Position numbers and translations under genes: made by a program
Origin: an uncultured Bacteroides sp.
Lineage (GTDB): Bacteria; Bacteroidota; Bacteroidia; Bacteroidales; Bacteroidaceae
Assembly: GCA_947038155.1 (NCBI GenBank)
Contig: CAMQVH010000007.1
Span: 1-64,000, forward strand
Direction of reading: 5' to 3'
Length of the DNA stretch: 64,000 bases
Part shown: one piece after another, positions 20,593 to 30,562 of the stretch
How the letters are laid out: every line of letters starts with the position of its first letter
How positions within the stretch are numbered: the stretch's first letter is position 1
The notes under the pieces: model-generated
The model's database searches: none
What the model saw: the letters and a program-made list of their open reading frames with translations, nothing else
Told to the model about the DNA's origin: nothing

Positions 20593-23403
20593 TCAAAAGT
20601 CTACCTTTACACCCAGTGCGTACGAACGGCATTGGGGAGAAGTCCCTACATTCATCTCCATATATTTACGCTCCTTCGCCAAGGTCAACAGGCTTGTTCC
20701 GTTGGCATAGATTTGTAAACCTTTCACAAGTTTGCCTTTCAGCATGGCAGCCGGGAAGTCGTAAGACAATTGAACACGGTTCAAATCGAAACGTGAAGTG
20801 TCATACAACCAGAAGTCGGAAGCTACAAAGTTCAGGTCGCCACCTTGTGTGGTGAGACGCGGGTATGTAGCGATATCTGCCGTCTTTTCCGTCCAACGTC
20901 CGCGAACCACTTCGGAATATTTGCGATCGCCATACACGTGCATATAACTGTTATCCTTCAGTCCTTTGCCGCCAAACGATCCGGTGCCTGCCACAAACAA
21001 TGTGAATCCTTTGTACTTGGCAGTCAGGTTGAGACCCATCACCCAGGAAGCACCCCATTTGCCCAACACCACCTGGTCTTGCTCGTTGATGACACCGTCG
21101 TTGTTCTGGTCTACATACTTCAAATCACCGGGTTTGGTATTAGCATTCACCTTTGCTGAACTTTCCACATCGGCAGCATCTTTGAAGAATCCGATGCATT
21201 GATATCCGCGCAAAGCATCAATCGCCTCACCTTCGGCTTTCAGCCAGTCATATTTCACATTCTCGTCCCATTTGGTGTTCTTAGAGGTGTAGTACATACC
21301 CACAAGTCCCACATTCCATTCAAAGTCGCCGTGCTTTTTGCCCACGTTTACACTCAAGTCCACACCTGTACGGCGCTGGTTGTTCATGTTGATATAAGGA
21401 CGCATATCGGACTTCGGATAATAAGTCTGGAAATAAGACGGATAATTTTGGGGCTGCGCCAGCAATCCTTCGGTGTTGGTCATGAAGTAATTGGCATTGA
21501 GTCTCACCAATCCCTTCCAAAGAGAAGCATCCAGTCCTACCGTAAATTCCTTACGCTTGATGTAGCCGAGATCAGGGTTTCCACCTTGCAGGAAGTCGGT
21601 GGTCTGCATCGAGTTGTTTACCTCGCTCCATCCCCACCATGTACCTGCCTGTGTAAACTTAGTAGCATACATGTAGTAATCACTGATATCCAAATCCTGA
21701 TTGAGCACACTATAGCCTGCCGTCAGTTTCAGGTTATCGAGCCAGTCGGCATCTTTGAGGAACCCCTCTTCGGAAAGACGCCATCCCAACGTAAACGAAG
21801 GAGAAAGCCCAATCCGGTTGCCTTCGGGCAATTTAGCGGAATGAACCGCTGCCATGCTGAGATCGGCGTAATATTTACCGGCATAGTTATAATCGAGTTG
21901 CAAACCCAAGTTGGCATTGCTGGTGCGATGGTAGGTACCTGAATAGGTCTGCTGGCTGCCTTGAGCTAACAACAATGCATTCACATGATGATTGTTAGCA
22001 AAAGTGTTCTGATAGCCGAACTGTGCAGAGAAATAAATGGTCTGATACGCCGTACTGCCTGATACGTTTTGTGTACCGGTATGCTTGTCCATATTGTACT
22101 TGGTCAATGAAGTAATACGGTCGCTTCCGAAAGCATTGTTCCAAGAGGCTTCATACACTGCATAATCGTCGTCGATAGAAGTGATGTAAGAAGTTCCGTA
22201 GTCTACGGAGAACTGTGTACGGAATGACAATCCTTTCAGCACCTTATACAAATCGAGGTTGATTCCCGCATCAAACTGGAAACGACGTGAAGTAGCTTTC
22301 TGATAACCGGACGCATACATGGCAGCAAAAGGATTAGTCATGTTCAACTGCGTACCTCCCAATAGATATTTGCCGTCAATAAGGTAATTGCTATTGTTTA
22401 TCAACGTCCACGAAGCAGCATCGTTTTTATCGACAAACTCAATGGGAATGAAAGGTACAAGAGGCGCCGAACCGGGAGCAGTCGGACGTAACGTAGCCGA
22501 GTTGGCCCAGTAGTCTGCCTTATCGTGACGGGAATCGTAGAAGATAGCATTTGCATTTACCCAACCGCTGATCCAGTCGTTCATACGCAAATCCACATTA
22601 CCGCGAATATTCAGGCGCGAGTTGCGGTTGTTCTTACTTTCACCGAAGTTGAGCAAGTCGTTGGAACTCTCGTAACCGATGTTCGTATAGAAGTTGGCGT
22701 AGCGTCCGCCCCCCGAAAACTCGGCCACTCCGTTATAGTCCTGACTTGTCTTCCGAATATAGTCGTCGGAAAAGAAGTTGATGTTCGGATAACGGTAAGG
22801 GTTACTTCCGCTTGCATAATTGTAAATCTGCTCATCCGAGAAAGCGGGATCCAACCCGTCGTTGCGCAACGCCTCGTTATACAACGTCATGTATTCGGCA
22901 GAAGCCAGATATTTAGGATAGCTTTTAGGCACATTGATACCGACATTGGCACGCGCACTCACCCGCAAGTCTTTATCGCATCCGCGCTTCGTGGTGATAA
23001 GGATAACTCCTTTCGCACCACGGCTGCCGTAAAGCACCACGGCTTGCGCTGCTTTGAGGAATGTGATTTGGGCTATTTCGGTAGGACGAATGTTGTTTGC
23101 CTCACGAGGGACTCCGTCTACCAATACCAATGCTTCGCCCATATTCCATAATTGTCCGTTGTAACCTCCCACTAAAGATTGCATATTGTCGAGACTGTAC
23201 AGCGAATAACTTTTATTAGTCAGTTCCTCTACATTGACGGACGAGACACCACCCATCAAATCCGCCCGGTCCATTGTGCGGAAAGCCACATTCACTTTCT
23301 GAGCCAATGTATCAGTCTTCTCCACATCCGTCTGAGCCATCAGCCCGGCAGAAGCAAACAACAGTCCGGCGCTAAGAATTATATTTTTATGAATTTGTTT
23401 CAT
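20593..23403 (-). CDS. SusC-like TonB-dependent transporter, atypical N-terminus (second pair)
   Basis: A 936-residue outer-membrane barrel of the SusC family that would import xylo-oligosaccharides with its SusD partner. After the signal peptide (about 1-23) the usual carboxypeptidase-regulatory-like domain is missing. The TonB-box region, normally EEVVVVGYG, reads KVNVAFRTMD. The plug keeps VEELTNKS, ALVLVDGVPR and GSRGAKGVILITTKRG, but the stretch between them is shortened. The barrel ends FALGVKVDF-like (YALGVKVDF). Length is about 110 residues below the first SusC of the locus (1047). How it couples to TonB is unclear. It might be a variant transporter, a partner of the first pair, or poorly energised. 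Confidence 0.93.
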   Translation of the reverse strand: MKQIHKNIILSAGLLFASAGLMAQTDVEKTDTLAQKVNVAFRTMDRADLMGGVSSVNVEELTNKSYSLYSLDNMQSLVGGYNGQLWNMGEALVLVDGVPREANNIRPTEIAQITFLKAAQAVVLYGSRGAKGVILITTKRGCDKDLRVSARANVGINVPKSYPKYLASAEYMTLYNEALRNDGLDPAFSDEQIYNYASGSNPYRYPNINFFSDDYIRKTSQDYNGVAEFSGGGRYANFYTNIGYESSNDLLNFGESKNNRNSRLNIRGNVDLRMNDWISGWVNANAIFYDSRHDKADYWANSATLRPTAPGSAPLVPFIPIEFVDKNDAASWTLINNSNYLIDGKYLLGGTQLNMTNPFAAMYASGYQKATSRRFQFDAGINLDLYKVLKGLSFRTQFSVDYGTSYITSIDDDYAVYEASWNNAFGSDRITSLTKYNMDKHTGTQNVSGSTAYQTIYFSAQFGYQNTFANNHHVNALLLAQGSQQTYSGTYHRTSNANLGLQLDYNYAGKYYADLSMAAVHSAKLPEGNRIGLSPSFTLGWRLSEEGFLKDADWLDNLKLTAGYSVLNQDLDISDYYMYATKFTQAGTWWGWSEVNNSMQTTDFLQGGNPDLGYIKRKEFTVGLDASLWKGLVRLNANYFMTNTEGLLAQPQNYPSYFQTYYPKSDMRPYINMNNQRRTGVDLSVNVGKKHGDFEWNVGLVGMYYTSKNTKWDENVKYDWLKAEGEAIDALRGYQCIGFFKDAADVESSAKVNANTKPGDLKYVDQNNDGVINEQDQVVLGKWGASWVMGLNLTAKYKGFTLFVAGTGSFGGKGLKDNSYMHVYGDRKYSEVVRGRWTEKTADIATYPRLTTQGGDLNFVASDFWLYDTSRFDLNRVQLSYDFPAAMLKGKLVKGLQIYANGTSLLTLAKERKYMEMNVGTSPQCRSYALGVKVDF

Positions 23404-23434
23404 GATATTCTATTTCGTTTAATAAGTCACTTGT

Positions 23435-25336
23435 TTACCATCCCGGATTCTGATAGAACTCCGGATACAAGGTCACGTCAGACAATTTCAGAGGCAACCA
23501 GTAATGCTTCTCCGTGAAATTACGCGTCACGATTACCCGATATGTATAGCCACTTACAGCTGTTTCCTGCGGATTCTCGGCAAGTTCGCCTACGCGTTGG
23601 AAATCGACAGCGGTCTTTTCGGTATAAGGTTTCTTGTCGATAAGCAGCCAACGACGCAAGTCAGTGAAACGGTGTCCTTCGTATGCAAGTTCTACCGCAC
23701 GTTCACGGCGAATCTCACTGTTGAACAGATCGATTGAACCGGTATATTTGTCATTGACACCTTCTACTCCCGCACGTTTGCGGATGGTGTTGATTGCGGC
23801 CAGTGCTGTGAGCGTGCAGTTGGTTGACTTTCCTGCAGACGAGCCGGTAGCATTTGCCGCAGCTTCGGCATACATCAGGTAAATGTCCGCCAGACGCATA
23901 TAGCTGCAATAGATATGCAACTGCGGACTCCATCCCCAGCCTTCATCCCATTTATTAGCTGTCACCGGAATAAATTTGCCGAGCAGGAATCCGGTACGGC
24001 TTCCGAACTGGTCGTCACGAGCGTTTCCGCCTGTATAGAGGGATGCAACGGCTAAGTCACCAACCTCCTTCGAATCCTTCTTTGCATCAGATACCATAGG
24101 CGAACCATCGAAGCGAATGTCATGATAGAAGCGCGGGTCGCGTCCTTTCCAAGGATGATTTTTGTCCCACTTGGATTCCTGGTCGTCGAGCGGCAATCCG
24201 TTTGCCATACCGTAATAATGCACATAGTTGGCTGTGGGCGAGAGTTGCGGATTGTTCTCCTTCTTATAACTAGCAGGCACAAACTGAAGAGCTAAACCAA
24301 AAGCAGAGTTCTGCCAGCCATCTGCCACCAATCCTCTGAACAATGCTTCTGTAGAACCTGGCATTTGAGCATTCTTTCCGTATGTGTAGAAGAGGTCGGA
24401 ATAGTCCTCAAAGTCTACCAAACTATATTGCGTCTGTTTTTTCTCTACCAGCGTAAGCAACTCCCCGAACGCTTCGGCAGCCTTCCGGCAATATTCCTGA
24501 TTGTAGGATTCGCTTCCTGTGGACACCTTGTTCATCAACGGGCTTCCTGCCCACAGATAGTTTTTGCCTAAATAGCCCAGTGCCATGATTTTGTTGATGC
24601 GCAGTTGGTTGTTTCCTTTCGTGCTCGGGCTGATAGATGTCTTGTCCCAATCAATAGGCAGCAGGTCGGCAGCCATCCGGAAATCATCGGCAGCCTTGTC
24701 AGCACATTCGTGATAGCTGAGTCGCGGCTCGTTGAATGTTTCGTTGGGAGGCAACACCTTATCAATATAAGGCAATCCGCCGAAATATTGTATCAGCATG
24801 AAATGGAACCACCCGCGGAAGAAATAAAGCTGTCCGGCAATGGCGTTCTTCTGTTCCTGCGTTGCATCGGTAAGCAGATCCAGATTTGCCAGTCCCATAT
24901 TACATTTACGGATTCCGTACCAAGAAGCGGGCCACAAGTCGCGGTTCCATCTGAATCCGTCGTTCGGAGTAGTAAAGTCCAGATTCAGCGTTTTGCAATC
25001 CATAAATCCGGCTCCCCAGCCGTCGTGTTCAGCCTGCCATCCCCAAAAGTCGCCTTGGTCCACTTTATATCCCATGTGATAATTGCAGTCTACACCAATC
25101 ACTTCGTCTTCACCCCAGTTCCAGGAGTTTGACCAGTATTGTTTGGCCATGTCGGGAATACAAGCATAAAGCTCTTCTACAAATCCCTGAAAATTGTGGA
25201 AGTCCTTAAAGGCATTTTCCGGAGTGACATCCGATTCGGGTGCCTTGTCCAGATAGTCGGTACACGAAGCAGCCGTACCCGCCAATCCGAGACTCAAACA
25301 AGCCATTACAGCATATTTTATAATGTATTTTTTCAT
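23435..25336 (-). CDS. SusD-like outer-membrane glycan-binding lipoprotein (first pair)
   Basis: A 633-residue SusD/RagB lipoprotein (lipobox TAASC, Cys25). Aromatic-rich N-terminal segments (SWNWGEDEVIG, GDFWGWQAEHDGWGAG) could contribute to a sugar platform. The conserved C-terminal block INTIRKRAGVE, then RRERAVELAYEGHRFTDLRRW, identifies the family, and the protein ends FYQNPGW. It sits 14 nt behind its SusC and 31 nt before the second SusC. It is expected at the cell surface as a lid on the transporter. Confidence 0.96.
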   Translation of the reverse strand: MKKYIIKYAVMACLSLGLAGTAASCTDYLDKAPESDVTPENAFKDFHNFQGFVEELYACIPDMAKQYWSNSWNWGEDEVIGVDCNYHMGYKVDQGDFWGWQAEHDGWGAGFMDCKTLNLDFTTPNDGFRWNRDLWPASWYGIRKCNMGLANLDLLTDATQEQKNAIAGQLYFFRGWFHFMLIQYFGGLPYIDKVLPPNETFNEPRLSYHECADKAADDFRMAADLLPIDWDKTSISPSTKGNNQLRINKIMALGYLGKNYLWAGSPLMNKVSTGSESYNQEYCRKAAEAFGELLTLVEKKQTQYSLVDFEDYSDLFYTYGKNAQMPGSTEALFRGLVADGWQNSAFGLALQFVPASYKKENNPQLSPTANYVHYYGMANGLPLDDQESKWDKNHPWKGRDPRFYHDIRFDGSPMVSDAKKDSKEVGDLAVASLYTGGNARDDQFGSRTGFLLGKFIPVTANKWDEGWGWSPQLHIYCSYMRLADIYLMYAEAAANATGSSAGKSTNCTLTALAAINTIRKRAGVEGVNDKYTGSIDLFNSEIRRERAVELAYEGHRFTDLRRWLLIDKKPYTEKTAVDFQRVGELAENPQETAVSGYTYRVIVTRNFTEKHYWLPLKLSDVTLYPEFYQNPGW

Positions 25337-25350
25337 AATTCGATGATGTT

Positions 25351-28300
25351 TTAGAGGTCAAACTTAATACCCAGATTGAAACGACGTACAGTAGGATAAG
25401 CACCTTGCGAAGCCAATCCCGTACCTGCAAAGTTCGATTCGCGGTCATCCGGCATACGCGACCATACCCAAAGGTTGTTTCCGTTCAGGAATATTTTAAA
25501 TCTGTTCAATCCGATTTTCTTTACCCATGGTTGTGTAAAGGTATAAGCCACTTCAGCATTCTTCAGACGAATAAACGAACCGTCGTAATGGAAGCGAGTA
25601 CCTTCATAATAGCTCGGAGTAGAATTGATACGAGGCATGGGAGCATCTGCATCAAAACGGTCTTTCGACCAGAATACGCCTTCGTCAAATACAGTATTCA
25701 CGTTATTATGCAAGGAAGTAAAACCTACATAACGGTTGACATTGGTCACTCCATAGAATTGTACAAAGCAACTGAATCCCTTGTAATCGAATCCGATAGT
25801 GGCGTTGTACGTATTTTCGGGAGTACCCGTATAACCGTAGGGAGCACTGTCGTTGGCATCTATCACGCCATCACCGTTATAGTCCATAGTGATGTACTGT
25901 CCGGGCAATTTCTGATCGTTCATCGTATTGTGTGTAGGCATGGCGAATACTTCGTCCCACGTGTTGGCAAATCCTGCCGTAAGATGAGCGTGGTCTTGTC
26001 CGATGGCAAATCCTTCCGACTTTTGGTATGCAGGACGCAACACAGGGTCATCGTATTTGAGAATCTTGTTTTCAGCATGAGTCATATTGAAGTTACCCCA
26101 CAGACGAAGACCGTTGTTCAATGTTTTGTTTACACGGAGTTCCAATTCATATCCTTTCGTACGCACACGTCCTAAGTTGGCAGCCGGGGCGGAAATTCCT
26201 AAATAACCGGGAGTGGCACGTTTGTCGCCGGCTACAAGAATGTCCGAACGCTTGTCATAGAAAAATTCCAAACTACCGGCAAGCAAACCATCGAAGAAAG
26301 CGTAATCAACACCTATATTCTGCTTCAAAGCTGTTTCCCAATGTACATCAGGATTACCTACTGTGGCTTCCTTGTACCAAGTGTAAGGAGATTCGGTACG
26401 ATTGTTCAAACCGTGGAAAGACTTACCTCCATAAGCCCACTGTGTAGCATAGAGGAAACGAATACCAAGGTTGTCGTCACCTACCTCACCGACAGAATAA
26501 CGTACTTTCAACATATCTACCCACTTGCGGAGAGGCTTGAAGAATTTTTCTTCGCTTATCATCCAGCCCAACGCACCTGAGTTAAACAACTCGAAACGAT
26601 AGTCGGGACTAAACTTCTCGGAACCGTTGTATGCACCGTTGTATTCCAAGAAATAACGGTTGGCATAACTGTAAGTAGCGCGGAACGCCCAGTCTTCACG
26701 ATAGTGAGGGAACTCGCTACCAGTGCTTCGTTCGGTACGGTTGAACACTCCCATGGCGCTGACATCGTGGTCGCCGAACTTGCCGCTCCATGACAATTGT
26801 CCTTGATAAAAAAGATTGCGTTGAGTAGACCAGTCCCGCACAGCACCACCTGCTGTAGACCACAAGATACCTTCCTGGAAATCGAGTCCGGTTTTAGAGT
26901 CGGTTTGCGCATTGCTATAATGCACCTCGCCTGTTTCCGGATCTATCCATTTGGTCTGCGTCCCGTGATTCAAGTCATTGACACCACGACCGGCTTCCAC
27001 AAACACGTTGTCCCACGAAATCATGGCACTTGCGCGTAAGCCTTTTACAAGGAAACTCAAATCCTGTTCCAGTACAAAGTCGGTATTGACACGGGTAGTA
27101 GTAAGCATTTCATAGCCTGCATTGGCGAGATTCAACACAGAGTTCGGCGCACCTTGCGAATTGGGTTTGTAATATCCCCACGTACCGTCGGAATAACGGG
27201 GCAAGAAAGCGTCTGACGGAGAACTGTAGGCAGCCTGCCACAATTGTGAAGCACCAAATGAATCGTCGGCAACTCCCCATGGTGATTTCTTCACACCATA
27301 AGAACCGAAAATATTGGCTTTCAATACGGTAGTTTTGGTAATCTTGAAGTCCAAATTACTACGTGCGTTGATACGGTTGAATCCATAACCTGCCTGATAA
27401 CCACGGTTATTGTCCCATTCGCGGAACAAGTCACCTTCGTGCAGAAAGTCTACCGCAGCAAAATATTTGACGTGACGTGTACCACCCGACAGGTTGATGC
27501 TCGGATTGTATGACATGGCATAATCTTTGAAAAGCTCTTTCTGCCAGTCAACGTTCGGATAACGTTCGGCCTCTTCCAGATTAGCAGGATGGCGATATTT
27601 GTCAATCGTCTCCATCGGCAATACTTTATTCCAAGAAGCAGGATTCAAGCCTAACTCATATTCGGCAGCCTGATTACGCACATACAACGCATCTGCCGAC
27701 TCCAATCTTCCCGGCAGAGCAGAAACCACTTTAGCCGTCATGTTCATGCTGACGTCAATCTTGGCGCGACCTTCGTTACCGCGTTTAGTGGTTACAAGGA
27801 TGACACCATTGGCACCCTTCACACCATAAACAGCAGTTGCCGATGCATCCTTCAATACAGATATAGACTGTACGGAACTCATGTCCACACTGCTCATCGG
27901 ACGTTCGATACCGTCCACAAGGATAAGCGGTTCGCTATTATTCCACGAACTAACGCTACGAATTACAATTTTCGGATCTTCGTCACCCGGCATACCAGTG
28001 GAGGCAGAAGTCACCACACCCGGCAAGTTACCCGTCAATGCCGCACCTACATTCGACACACCACCTGCACGCTGTAATGTCTCACCAGTGGTTTGTGCAA
28101 TAGCACCTACCACACTCGCTTTCTTTTGTTGTCCGTAACCCACCACAACGACTTCTTCCAGTTGCTGGGTGTCATCTTCCAATGTTACTTTAATAAGACC
28201 TTTGGAAACCACTTTTACCTCCTGCGGTTTCATTCCTACATACGAAACAACAAGGACGGACTTTTCATTGGGCACAGTCAATACAAAATTGCCATCTATA

Positions 28301-28494
28301 TCTGTGATTGTACCTACTGAATTATTACCTTTTAAAATTACCGAGGCTCCAATGATTGTCTCACCATGACCATCAAGAACCGTTCCCCTCACCGTTATCC
28401 CTTTCTGTGCTGATGCTGTTACAAAACTAAACAACATAAGGAGAAACAGGTAAGGAATTTTTTGAATTTTCTTCGTTACATTTTTCATTACCAT
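25351..28494 (-). CDS. SusC-like TonB-dependent transporter (first pair)
   Basis: A 1047-residue canonical SusC. In order: signal peptide (about 1-29); carboxypeptidase-regulatory-like domain (about 33-105, GTVLDGHGETIIGASV); TonB box LEEVVVVGYG (112-121); plug with LILVDGIERP and VYGVKGANGVILVTTKRG; and a 22-strand-type barrel ending FNLGIKFDL. It moves xylan oligosaccharides into the periplasm with energy from TonB. The start has tandem ATGs (MVM). A 120-nt leader separates it from the upstream GH43 gene. I find no -7 element there, so it is probably transcribed from the promoter before 30348. Confidence 0.97.
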   Translation of the reverse strand: MVMKNVTKKIQKIPYLFLLMLFSFVTASAQKGITVRGTVLDGHGETIIGASVILKGNNSVGTITDIDGNFVLTVPNEKSVLVVSYVGMKPQEVKVVSKGLIKVTLEDDTQQLEEVVVVGYGQQKKASVVGAIAQTTGETLQRAGGVSNVGAALTGNLPGVVTSASTGMPGDEDPKIVIRSVSSWNNSEPLILVDGIERPMSSVDMSSVQSISVLKDASATAVYGVKGANGVILVTTKRGNEGRAKIDVSMNMTAKVVSALPGRLESADALYVRNQAAEYELGLNPASWNKVLPMETIDKYRHPANLEEAERYPNVDWQKELFKDYAMSYNPSINLSGGTRHVKYFAAVDFLHEGDLFREWDNNRGYQAGYGFNRINARSNLDFKITKTTVLKANIFGSYGVKKSPWGVADDSFGASQLWQAAYSSPSDAFLPRYSDGTWGYYKPNSQGAPNSVLNLANAGYEMLTTTRVNTDFVLEQDLSFLVKGLRASAMISWDNVFVEAGRGVNDLNHGTQTKWIDPETGEVHYSNAQTDSKTGLDFQEGILWSTAGGAVRDWSTQRNLFYQGQLSWSGKFGDHDVSAMGVFNRTERSTGSEFPHYREDWAFRATYSYANRYFLEYNGAYNGSEKFSPDYRFELFNSGALGWMISEEKFFKPLRKWVDMLKVRYSVGEVGDDNLGIRFLYATQWAYGGKSFHGLNNRTESPYTWYKEATVGNPDVHWETALKQNIGVDYAFFDGLLAGSLEFFYDKRSDILVAGDKRATPGYLGISAPAANLGRVRTKGYELELRVNKTLNNGLRLWGNFNMTHAENKILKYDDPVLRPAYQKSEGFAIGQDHAHLTAGFANTWDEVFAMPTHNTMNDQKLPGQYITMDYNGDGVIDANDSAPYGYTGTPENTYNATIGFDYKGFSCFVQFYGVTNVNRYVGFTSLHNNVNTVFDEGVFWSKDRFDADAPMPRINSTPSYYEGTRFHYDGSFIRLKNAEVAYTFTQPWVKKIGLNRFKIFLNGNNLWVWSRMPDDRESNFAGTGLASQGAYPTVRRFNLGIKFDL

Positions 28495-28614
28495 TAGTTT
28501 AAGATGTTAATTAACTACATTGTTTTCTAATCATCATTCTTTTTTAATTGAATTAGCTATCATTATAAATACCACTCATAGTTACTAGTATTTAGATTTA
28601 TATAAAAAAAATCA
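28495..28614 (-). other. AT-rich leader between GH43 and SusC
   Basis: A 120-nt gap that is unusually AT-rich (includes an 8-base A run). It has no TAnnTTTG match on the minus strand and no TGTTACA array. It may be an intra-operon leader that sets the high SusC expression relative to the upstream gene, but nothing specific is seen. Confidence 0.35.
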
Positions 28615-30348
28615 TTATTTGCAAGTAGCGTATAATCCGATTGTAGCACCGGTAAATCCACCAGCCGTTGTAGTAGAGAGATAACTGGGGTCTACATCTT
28701 TACAAAGCAGTTTCCAGTTTTTTTCACCATCAACAGAATAATAGAAATCGTAACCAATTCCTTGAGATATTAATTTCAAATATACCTCATTTGTATCTGC
28801 ATCTATTTCATCTGAAGCCAATGTCTGCTCCTTTTCACCGATTTGCTTCAGAGAAATAGTTTTATTCTCACCCACTTTATTCAAACAGAAGAAATATTGA
28901 TGCGTCTCATCTTTAAACAACAGCATTCCGGCTGTTTCCTTATCGTCAGAAGGATTGAACAACATACGGGTAGCACATTCAAATTTATGATGTTGTAACC
29001 GACGGCAGACAAATGCCGGGGTCTTCTTTTCCGTAGCGCTAATATCCGCACACTTCAAGGTCAGATATCCGGGTGTTTCCGTCAATGAATATAGTTCGGA
29101 TGCAGAAGTTCTCAAAGTCATCCATCGCATATCAAGTATGGAAGAATCAAAGTTCTCTATTAACTCGAAATTACCATAAGTAACTGTCGTATCGCGTTTC
29201 GCACCTTCACGTTTTACAATCATAGGTACCAAATCATCGCCTTGAGTCATATACGGGAATCCGTCTTCGCTCCATTTCACCGGCATCATGAATGTTTCAC
29301 GTCCCAAATTCTCAAACTGATTATTAATAGGGCGGCAAGCCAGAAAAACAGCCCACCAATCTCCCTCTTTTGTCTGAATCAAGTCAGCATGACCAGCACA
29401 AGTTACCGAATTAGGACGGTCAGAATTCAAATGTCTTTGCGTCAGAATCGGATTGTTTTTCCATGGAAGAAATTTACCCATCGGAGAATCACCACGGAAA
29501 ATCACTTCCGAATGCCAATTCCCCGTTCCACCTTCGGCAGACATCAAGAAATACTTTCCATTTATTTTATACAAATGAGGACCTTCTATCCAGATTGGCT
29601 TGTCTGCCGGTTGAGCTCCTTTGTTTACAAGAATCTTACGGGGACCGATCGTCTTATCTGTTTTCACATCAAACTCTTGTATGCGTATGGTACGGTGTCC
29701 GCTATATTCAGGCTTATTATCCGGAGCCTCATCATTATTAACAATATATGCCTTGCCATCTTCATCAAAAAAGAAAGAAGGATCAATACCCCCGACTTCC
29801 GGCAACATAATAGGCTCCGACCATTCACCAAACGGGTCTTGTGTCTTCACAAAGAAATTTCCGGCCCCTACATTGGTTGTCACCATATAATAGGTCTTGT
29901 TATGCGGATTATAAGAAATAGCCGGAGCAAAAATGCCGCCACTCACTTTCTGCCCTTCCATATTCACTAATTGCGAAGCACGGTTCAATACATGCCCTAT
30001 CTGTTTCCAGTTCACCAAGTCCTTGCTGTGGAAAATAGGAACACCGGGGAAATAAGTGAATGTAGATGTTACGAGAAAGTAGTCACCTTCTCCATTTGTG
30101 CAAACACTAGGATCGGAATACCATCCCGGCAAAATAGGATTGTAGAAATAGTCCTCACCTGATAGAGGATTGGATATATAAAAATCATCATTTCCCTTGT
30201 AAGAGAAATAATCAAAGAGAGCCACAGATTTTCCAATAGCCGGTAATTGCTGTTCTTTCTTTGAGTTACATGACATCACTGTCATCCCCAACATAAATGC
30301 GGAGAGCCAGACGATTGACATTAATTGCATTGCCTGTGTATTCTTCAT
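28615..30348 (-). CDS. GH43 lipoprotein, beta-xylosidase/arabinofuranosidase type
   Basis: A 577-residue lipoprotein (candidate lipobox TVMSC, Cys27). The GH43 propeller (about 65-380) shows base Asp79 in GWYSDPSV, modulator Asp189 in GIDPSFFFDEDG and acid Glu255 in WIEGPHLY. The C-terminal part (about 390-577) is a concanavalin-like beta-sandwich of the beta-xylosidase C-terminal type (LDMRWMTLR, GFTGATIGLYATCK). It is the first gene after the operator array and promoter at 30398-30504, and probably the first gene of the SusCD operon. A paralog with the same layout lies at 36382. Whether it frees xylose or arabinose cannot be decided from motifs. Confidence 0.92.
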   Translation of the reverse strand: MKNTQAMQLMSIVWLSAFMLGMTVMSCNSKKEQQLPAIGKSVALFDYFSYKGNDDFYISNPLSGEDYFYNPILPGWYSDPSVCTNGEGDYFLVTSTFTYFPGVPIFHSKDLVNWKQIGHVLNRASQLVNMEGQKVSGGIFAPAISYNPHNKTYYMVTTNVGAGNFFVKTQDPFGEWSEPIMLPEVGGIDPSFFFDEDGKAYIVNNDEAPDNKPEYSGHRTIRIQEFDVKTDKTIGPRKILVNKGAQPADKPIWIEGPHLYKINGKYFLMSAEGGTGNWHSEVIFRGDSPMGKFLPWKNNPILTQRHLNSDRPNSVTCAGHADLIQTKEGDWWAVFLACRPINNQFENLGRETFMMPVKWSEDGFPYMTQGDDLVPMIVKREGAKRDTTVTYGNFELIENFDSSILDMRWMTLRTSASELYSLTETPGYLTLKCADISATEKKTPAFVCRRLQHHKFECATRMLFNPSDDKETAGMLLFKDETHQYFFCLNKVGENKTISLKQIGEKEQTLASDEIDADTNEVYLKLISQGIGYDFYYSVDGEKNWKLLCKDVDPSYLSTTTAGGFTGATIGLYATCK

Positions 30349-30397
30349 AATACTTCTTATTTTTTGATAATCAAATACGATTCACTGATCTTTTCTG

Positions 30398-30504
30398 CAA
30401 AGGTATGCCAGTTCACAAAACTACAAATATAATCATGTTACGGGCTTCTTTTCCTAAATAACATCTTTATTTTCAATGTTACATCTATCTTTTCCCTTGT
30501 AGCA
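30398..30504 (-). promoter_or_regulatory. Operator array and promoter before the GH43-SusCD operon
   Basis: TGTTACA-like heptamers (plus-strand reading) start at 30436 (TGTTACG), 30457 (AATAACA, degenerate), 30477 (TGTTACA) and 30498 (TGTAGCA), a spacing of 21, 20 and 21. The innermost is 30 nt from CAAAGGTA (30398-30405), which reads TACCTTTG on the minus strand and matches the TAnnTTTG -7 element. The spacing is identical to the array at 38197. Likely HTCS activation site. Confidence 0.65.
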
Positions 30505-30562
30505 CACCCCAATAACCACATTGATTATCAATATATTACAATCCTATTTTTTTTATGAAAAG

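Noticed and set aside
28495..28614. A separate HTCS-type promoter before SusC
   Set aside because: No CAAAnnTA match and no 21-bp spaced TGTTACA boxes are found in the gap.
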